Shown one piece after another: positions 57,700-64,000 of a stretch of DNA of 64,000 nucleotides. A program made the position numbers and the translations under genes. The notes beneath the pieces were generated by a model that was not told where the DNA came from, made no database searches, and saw only the letters and a program-made list of their open reading frames with translations. This DNA comes from Tenodera sinensis (taxonomy: Eukaryota > Arthropoda > Insecta > Mantodea > Mantidae). The stretch spans positions 139,239,564-139,303,563 of the forward strand of contig CM060961.1 of assembly GCA_030765045.1 (NCBI GenBank), in the 5' to 3' direction. Each line of letters opens with the position of its first letter. Position 1 is the first letter of the stretch.

Positions 57700-59041
57700 C
57701 ATGTAGCAGCGAAGAGATTTTATTTGGAACTCCAGTATAACATGTTTAAGGCGCATATATGATCAGTAATGATAAAGTTCATTTGATTTTCACTATTCTC
57801 ATTCAGACCAGTAAGTATATAAACAAACATGAGCACCTTTTAGGGTATTTTTGTCCATTTATCAAGACGGTTCGAAGTGTTTGCACTAATCTTCCAGCAT
57901 AAACAGCACACTGAAATTCACTTTCCAATCGTTCCTGTGTCTCAAGGGCCAGGTTAACCAATGGCTCGATCTAGTGCTCCTTGAATATTCATGGTATCTC
58001 TCAAGGATCATGGGCCGGACCTAGAAGCACCTTACGCGAGGGAGTTGTCCGTGTGAATTGGCCTCGGCGGAGCGGTATATTCCCAACTCTGGGTGTTGTG
58101 ATGGTGCGTCTGGAGGCCAAAGCTAGATTAGTTCGCTGCCATTAACGAGGTGGGGCTGCTTGTCAGCAATGCCGGTTTATAAGCCCTCTAGAGCACCTAA
58201 CATACAACACACACAGCGTTCTTGCTGTTTTACACCAGTAAGACTCGTTAACAGTAATCCTAAAAACAAGGAAAATAAATTCCTATTACAAGTGTATTTT
58301 ATGTAATTTATAACGTAGTATCATGCTGTAGCATTTCATGATATATAGTATAGTTTAACTGTTCTAGGAACTGATCAGAAAATGGAGGAAGAACACATGT
58401 ATAATATAATTTGCTCTTTTTAGAGGGCTTCAATTTTCATTAGAAACTGAATACTGCTAAGTTCTGACGCTGAAGGATTCAGGTCAATTTTTGCTCTCAT
58501 TTCATACATTCCAATGATTTTGAAAGATCGTGAAAACTGACCCCACGTTAAACGACACAAAAGTAAACGAAAGCTGATATGGGACAATTATATGGCTGTC
58601 TCTACCCATTAAAAGCTCATATGGTATATAGCATAGACGTAGAGATTTGATTCAATGAGTCACTTCTACATCGTACATTTAACCCCTTCCACTGCCTCAC
58701 AGCGATTATCTACCAGGCCACGCCTCCTGCTATTGTTTATCTACCTCAGAGAACCGGTCAGTCCTTCAAATTGTGTAAGTGGAGAGGGTAAATATTCAAT
58801 GGCATCCCTGTCACCCCTCTTCTCATGTCTGGCATATAGCATGGACAAAAGGTGGCGCAACCTTATGCGAAACGAGTAAGTTACAAAAGTTGTTGAGTAT
58901 ATAAATCATTATGCCATTGACATAATTGAATAGGATCTTGCATTCATAGACGTATCCTGTAATGTCGTGTAATTATTCAACTTCTCTGTGCAATTCGAAA
59001 ATGGTGTGAAGATGAGAAGCAGTATATGTTTTCTTTTTTCG
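57700..59041. other. No recognised gene; GC-richer patch 57945-58190
   Basis: AT-rich except for a 250-bp GC-richer patch at 57945-58190 that resembles SINE bodies in composition but has no B box or family match here. Confidence 0.4.
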
Positions 59042-59065
59042 TTTTTTTTTTTTTTTTTTTTTTTT
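59042..59065. repeat. Poly-T tract (24 bp)
   Basis: A T run within AT-rich non-coding sequence. Confidence 0.93.
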
Positions 59066-60794
59066 AAGGCATTCTAGGTCTGGGCATAACTGGTACATTT
59101 AATGTTACCAGATTCTCTGCTATACTGTGCAAGCCAGTTTTGCTCGATTAAATAACGTAATGCCTGCTACAAAAGTATATAAAAATACTTCTATGTATGT
59201 ATTTCTGAACACACACTATGTAATTGTGTGTGTGTGCGCGCGCGCGCCATGTTACGCTACGCAAGATGTATCCTTGCCTTGAATTTAATTGAAATTAAGT
59301 AATAATTATTAATTATTAGGGAATATAAAGAATATAAAGAAAACCATAAACTCTCAAACGATCTACCGGATGACGAATGTGGAGAATATAATATTGCAGA
59401 TTATTTCGAAAAGGGTCCAAAAAGTTTCACGTAGATCGTATATTTTAATCAGTTGCTAATTTCACTACACCAATTTTGTGTAATTTGCAACGTTTTCTAG
59501 CTATGTGGCATTATAGAAAATTCAGTAAGAATGAAAAGGACCTCAAACGTTATTTACATAAAATATCAATATTCGATTTGATTCATTATTTCCATATCTG
59601 AAAATATATGATATTGCAAACAAGACATTGTTACTTTTATGGCAAACGGGGTGGCTGATTAAGGAATAAAAGATTGATTAGGTGCGCATTTACCTCAAAT
59701 TCTGTTATGTGCTTATCTAAAAGGTAAAATGATTTAATTGGGAAAGCTTGCATTAGTAGAATTGTATTCTCCATCTGAACAGTATTGGTAACCACTACGG
59801 TACAATGAAATAAACTTCTTCGTGGGTCCAAATTGCATTAGTTCATTAGCCTCGAATCAAGCTGCAGACCTTTCTAAGCAATGCTTTACACTGCAATCAG
59901 TGAGGCTAGAGTTTGCTTCAGAGAACAACATTTCAATTAGAAATCGTCGAGAGTATTCAGCACCCTTATAGAGAATACACAAACACATAGGCAAGCTTTC
60001 GCATGTATTGAAACTGAAATCCAACTAGGCGTTGAAGCAAATTTAACTTGCTTCCGGGTTTCTGTCATGAATAAGTGAATATCCCAAACAGGACGTGGAC
60101 ATAAATGCTGTTCTCTTTGTTGTGTTTTGCAACTTGTAAACTGTACCGTTCATGGCATTACAAAAGATGTCAATATTAAAGACGAGGTTCAATGTAGATT
60201 ATTAAAACAACAATGCGTTACTCTTTCACTCGTACGTTTCTCATTTCTTTTTTCATTTTATCGCCTTTTCAGTGCATGGATGGAGCATACTGAAAATATC
60301 GATGCATAGGGTGCATAGAAACAAACTGTAGAATAATTTAGAAGATTGTGAATTCCGTTAAATTCGTTTAATGTAGTTAGATATAACGAAACTAAAGCTT
60401 GGCAACAACATCTGTGCGAAACTTCGGGACTGGTTGGATAAAGTTGGGTTACCTCGCTCGACTGAAGGCCAAGTGCCACTTCCTCCGCGTTGTACCTGCG
60501 ATTTCTCTGTCTACTCCCCCCCCCCCCCCCCCTTCTATTCATTCACTACGACATGCATAACTAGAAAAATGCCAACAGCTATAGGCTTAGTAAACGAAAT
60601 TACAAAATAAACATATCAATATAAATACGGACTAATTCAAAACGATGCGCACAAACTTAAATAGCTTTAATTGGGTGGAAATACAACAGGTTTAGGAAAG
60701 GAAATTACGGTCTAGGAAGTTGTCCTGAGTTCTGAAAATGTTAAAATTACACTTTGGGGCTATGCAGCTATCATGTATGCTCAACAATTCTCTT
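59066..60794. other. No recognised gene; GT/GC run at 59225-59248, C run at 60517-60532
   Basis: AT-rich non-coding sequence with two short low-complexity runs. Frames of up to 94 codons near 60.3-60.5 kb have no recognised motif and cross the C run. Confidence 0.4.
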
Positions 60795-61075
60795 TTACGA
60801 GAAGTGTTCAAAGCGGCGACCACTTGTCATTGCAGGTATAACATGGTCGTAGAAAGATCTAGGGCAGCACATCACACACCAAAGGAACCTCATCAGATGT
60901 TGCAATTATGCTGTGTGCGTTGTTTCTTGTTTGGCAACTGGTGTCACGCACACGAAGCCTTTGATATGTCCCCACAAGAAGAAATCAAGGGCATCAGATA
61001 GAAAGGATGGACATGTAATTGGCCCTTCTCTTCCGATCCAGCGCCCAGGAGACATACCGTTTGTTATGCCATGTA
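60795..61075 (-). pseudogene. DDE-superfamily transposase relic 2, C-terminal end
   Basis: The minus strand reads GMSPGRWIGREGPITCPSFL and SDALDFFLWGHIKGFVCVTP, then VAKQETTHTA and a stop, followed in another frame by GRRFEHFS and a stop at 60795-60797. RWIGR.GPI, a degraded SPDL..LDFFLWG block and the GRRFEHF ending mark the same broad transposase group as at 43085-43400. The two differ enough (HIKGFVCVTPV against MKSMVYDAPV) to be separate lineages. The catalytic core upstream is lost and I could not find TIRs. Confidence 0.7.
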
Positions 61076-61789
61076 CTTCAAGAGACAGATGTTACAGATG
61101 GTCTGTCCATTTGCATTCACATCTGACCGATTTCAACCAGTCTTGTCGCAATGGTGTTCCTAATATTCCCACGCTTCCAATGAACTTAGGATTACTTCCT
61201 ATTCAGTAAGTTACCGTTTTATAGTTGCTGTATTTCGACACCTCTACAAGGTTATTAAGTACTGGAGCAACATTTCCAATTACCAAAATGTTCTCTATAC
61301 AACTTACATAGGAAATCTCGTTTAATTACGATTTGTCAACAAAATGCCGGACAGCCATGATGGAAACTACAATTCACATAACTTACTGACTTCAGAAGGG
61401 TGTAAGCCAATTAGTAATTCTGAGACTGTAAGTCGTTTAGGTAGCTCATTAATGTAAAGATAATGCTACATCCATTTCTGAATATCTAGCTAAATGCGCA
61501 TCAGGAGTTCGTGGGAATCAAGGGAGCTAAAAATTAACAAGGAACACAGGAAAACACTAATTAGGCATATCACGTGGATCAACTAGGTCGGCATTTTAGG
61601 AAATTCACTCAGCTGTAAAATACAGTAAACTGAAGAAGTTCTCAGGAACCGCTACAAAGAAAAGCCGCATCGCTGAACTGACTATTGGAACTACAGTTTG
61701 AAGTTTTATGTCGACCCCTAGTTATATTTAATGTGAACTAGAGCAGCTCTTTTATTTCTTGTCCACACGTGTTTGTGATTATATCATCA
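61076..61789. other. No recognisable feature
   Basis: AT-rich non-coding sequence. Confidence 0.4.
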
Positions 61790-61822
61790 ATATTATAAAG
61801 AGAGAAAATGTTGTCTGTGCGT

Positions 61823-61841
61823 GGGTGGGTGGGAGGGTGGG
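61823..61841 (+). repeat. G-run cluster with quadruplex-forming pattern
   Basis: Five GGG runs separated by single T or A residues within 19 bp. The pattern fits an intramolecular G-quadruplex. Formation and function are inference. Confidence 0.6.
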
Positions 61842-62274
61842 TGAGTTATTTTCAAAAAACTACTTGCAAAGAGGGCGTTTAATTTTGGTTGAAAATCCAT
61901 GGAGAAGAAAGTAATTGTTGCTGCTCTCATGTAAAACAAGACAAAGGACCCAGATATTTCATTCCAAGCAACTTATGTTTCGATGGTCATAATTTAGCAA
62001 CTAAGGTATAGAAAACAAAAGAAATCGCCTCTGCTTATAATACTAAGACATGCATGTGTTAATACTGGAACATATTTGAATAATTCTCATGTAATACGGA
62101 TTCGTTTTATTTTGTTTGTAGGTTATAATTACAAACATGATCGTTAGCAGGCTATATTAAACAGTTCGTATAAAAGAGAAAACACCGTCTCACTAGCATT
62201 AGAAACCAGTCAACCGATATTTTATAAATAATAACCCACAATATTAATATGGTGCAGACTATGCAGTTATTCAA

Positions 62275-62815
62275 AGAGGTTAGGAATAGGAATAGGAGAG
62301 ATACAGACCCCTGTTCGGCACTGAAGCCAGGCTTACTGTACCTATACCCCCAAGGGAGCACCCCCGGAGGAAGCATCAAGTGCGAGAGAACACCGGGAGA
62401 CCAAATCAAGATTAACAGCACCGACACTCGCAGAGTTTCTTAAGGTTCCCCAAGTTTCTTCCGGAGACATCTCAGGGGCACCTCGGCCTGGGGTCCAACG
62501 CCCTTTTCCACCCGGATCCCATGGATAACGAGGGACGGAAAGAGTTCCTGTGCTCATATCATCTCTGCCAAGCTGCACCTAAAACCTGACACTTGCGACC
62601 CTGAAAGAACCAACGGGATGAAGTATGAATGAAATTATTAACGAAACGAAATGGAAGGACAGGAAATTCGGGAGATGTAAGTATCCTTCCCAGCATTCGC
62701 CTGGCGGTCCGGGGAAACCACCGAAATAACCCATGGACCATGAAGCTCGGCCACAAGAATCGAACCTAGGGCCTCCCGCAATGCGGAGCCATCTTGCTCA
62801 GTCTCTAAGAAGTTA
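62275..62815 (-). mobile_element. SINE-D copy 4, near full length
   Basis: The minus strand has a tRNA-like head (GAGCAAGATGGCTCCGCATT, then B-box TAGGTTCGATTCTTG). The core follows (GCGAATGCTGGGAAGGATAC and TCCCGAATTTCC), then a GC-rich body, and it ends with GCTTCCTCCGGGGGTGC and GTATAGGTACA. The three overlapping frames at 62152-62756 are SINE read-through. No TSD was recognised. Confidence 0.72.
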
Positions 62816-63792
62816 ACTTGGTGATCTAGAAGTAGGGAATCTAACCAGCTTCACTTCTTTTTTGTTGTATATGTTAAGGTTCTATGTATTGTCTGAAAAC
62901 AAAGTAAATCTCACCTGATGTGATTACCTAACATGTTACTCGACTATTGCGACTGATAATTGTTCCTCCACAAAAGGGTACTAAAGGCTGATTAGTAGTG
63001 GAAATGAGTAGAACTAGGATATGCTGCAGAATTCCTATGGGGGACAGAGGTTAAGGTTTCACATTCTTTGAGTGAATATCAGGGACTATTTCATTGAAGA
63101 ATCGCCGGGAATGCACGAAATTACAATTATAAGGGGTAAACGTGAAGATACACAATATAAATCTCCTAGATCACTGTAGAACAATTTAATAAAGTAAAGA
63201 TGGGCAGGGGGGCGTAGCTAATGAAATTACTTAATTCATCTTCAAGTTTACAAGGAAAATCGTGCAGGTCAGTCAACCAGCTAGTATGTCAATAAAGGGA
63301 ACATTCTGAGGAGTGCATTCCTTTCAATGTCCACAATGTCCAAGTTAAGAAGATAGTAGAATGCAAACAAAGCTACTAGGGAACGTCTGCTTTCCTCATT
63401 AAACCACACCTATTCGGCGACTAATTAGCCATCAATTCACCCACGCCACGGCGTCAAAGTTTTGGCCAACTTTATAGCCTCTCGTTTAAAGAGGATCCCA
63501 ACGTCGAAGCCTGCAACAGGTTGCGAGTGCAACAGTTGACTACTGACTGCTGTAGTAGCGTTCTGCAGTTCGTGATCTAGGTCAGTAGAGGTTGCATTTG
63601 CAGCAAAATATTACCAAGAATTCAGATATTTAAATATCTAGCGTGGGGCTCAGCTACAGCACGATTAGGCCACACTGTTGATTTCAACTGCAGGGAAAAA
63701 CAAACATGTGGCATAAGCATAAGCTGTTCATTTTAATGGCGAAAAATAGAAATAAATATCTTTGTATAAAAAGATAGCATATTTTGTGACGG
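62816..63792. other. No recognised gene
   Basis: AT-rich non-coding sequence. A possible Helitron-like 3' end is discussed in the findings. Confidence 0.4.
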
Positions 63793-63805
63793 TACCTGGC
63801 GATTC

Positions 63806-63980
63806 CCAGGTCGCAAAGACCGCATACCCGATCGGGAGTGCTCGGGACGCACCAAGTCCCACCCTCCAGTTCTGCACCCCACTCATGACACCTATAATGA
63901 GCAGAGGTGGGGGACGCAGCGGCAGGGCGGTAAGCCTTGGTCCACGAAGGGCTGTTGCGCTAGGGGTTATTGAATTTGTT
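63806..63980 (+). mobile_element. SINE-C copy 3, 5' truncated, with TSD
   Basis: The body matches copy 2 (CAGGTCGCAAAGACCGCATA, CCACCCTCCAGTTCTGCACC, GGTGGGGGACGCAGCGGC, AGGGCGGTAAGCC) and ends GGGCTGTTGCGCTAGG with a TTATTG tail. The tRNA-like head is missing. TACCTGGCGATTC (63793-63805) and TACCTGGCGGTTC (63981-63993) form a 12/13 TSD. Confidence 0.85.
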
Positions 63981-64000
63981 TACCTGGCGGTTCAGGCGAC

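Noticed and set aside
62152..62756. Several frames that look Pro/Gly-rich
   Set aside because: They fall within or across SINE-D copy 4.
63018..63040. CTGCAGAATTCCTATGGG resembling part of SINE-E
   Set aside because: Only about 17 bp match, with no neighbouring similarity; could be chance.

Overview
This 64 kb window is eukaryotic, AT-rich, almost gene-free DNA. No complete protein-coding gene, exon series, rRNA or functional tRNA could be supported. Everything recognisable is a mobile element, its relic, or a simple repeat. Mariner, hAT-like and DDE-superfamily transposase relics, several tRNA-headed SINE families and long microsatellites together suggest a large arthropod genome, most likely an insect. 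A hemimetabolous insect is my guess, but nothing here fixes the order.

Layout. 0-13 kb: a pogo/Tigger-like TIR element (1505-2582) with a SINE inserted in it; a solo LTR between two trinucleotide arrays (3664-4277); a foldback MITE (5147-5720); two fragments of an unclassified repeat I call Repeat A; a SINE beside a (GAGT)n array; and a 218-bp MITE. 13-27 kb: a second LTR on the minus strand, a 444-bp (ACGC)/(AC) array, a mariner relic, a long Repeat A copy and a deleted foldback MITE. 27-39 kb: SINEs of several families, a third LTR, and a Repeat A copy split by a SINE with a clean target-site duplication (TSD). 39-48 kb: a decayed hAT-like transposase, a 784-bp internally deleted DDE transposon with 92-bp TIRs, a dimeric tRNA-SINE locus, and a full-length SINE with poly-A tail and 13-bp TSD. 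48-64 kb: four more Repeat A copies (one split by a PIF/Harbinger-like MITE with TAA TSD), a roughly 600-bp SINE, a fourth LTR with a tRNA-Leu-type primer binding site, a LINE 3' relic, a second DDE transposase relic, and a SINE ending just before the window edge.

How the parts relate. Repeat A (about 0.75-1 kb, non-coding, at least 12 copies or fragments on both strands) is the dominant component and matches nothing I know. Several younger elements sit in or beside it. Two of these insertions are verified twice, by TSDs and by rejoining of the split repeat. The SINEs look modular: similar tRNA-like heads occur with different bodies. No element here appears able to move on its own; every recognised coding piece is truncated, frameshifted or has stops.

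Limits: boundaries, identities and family names come from reading by eye, without alignment or database search. No undescribed functional system was found. The best candidates for novelty are Repeat A, the dimeric SINE locus and the long SINE-D family.
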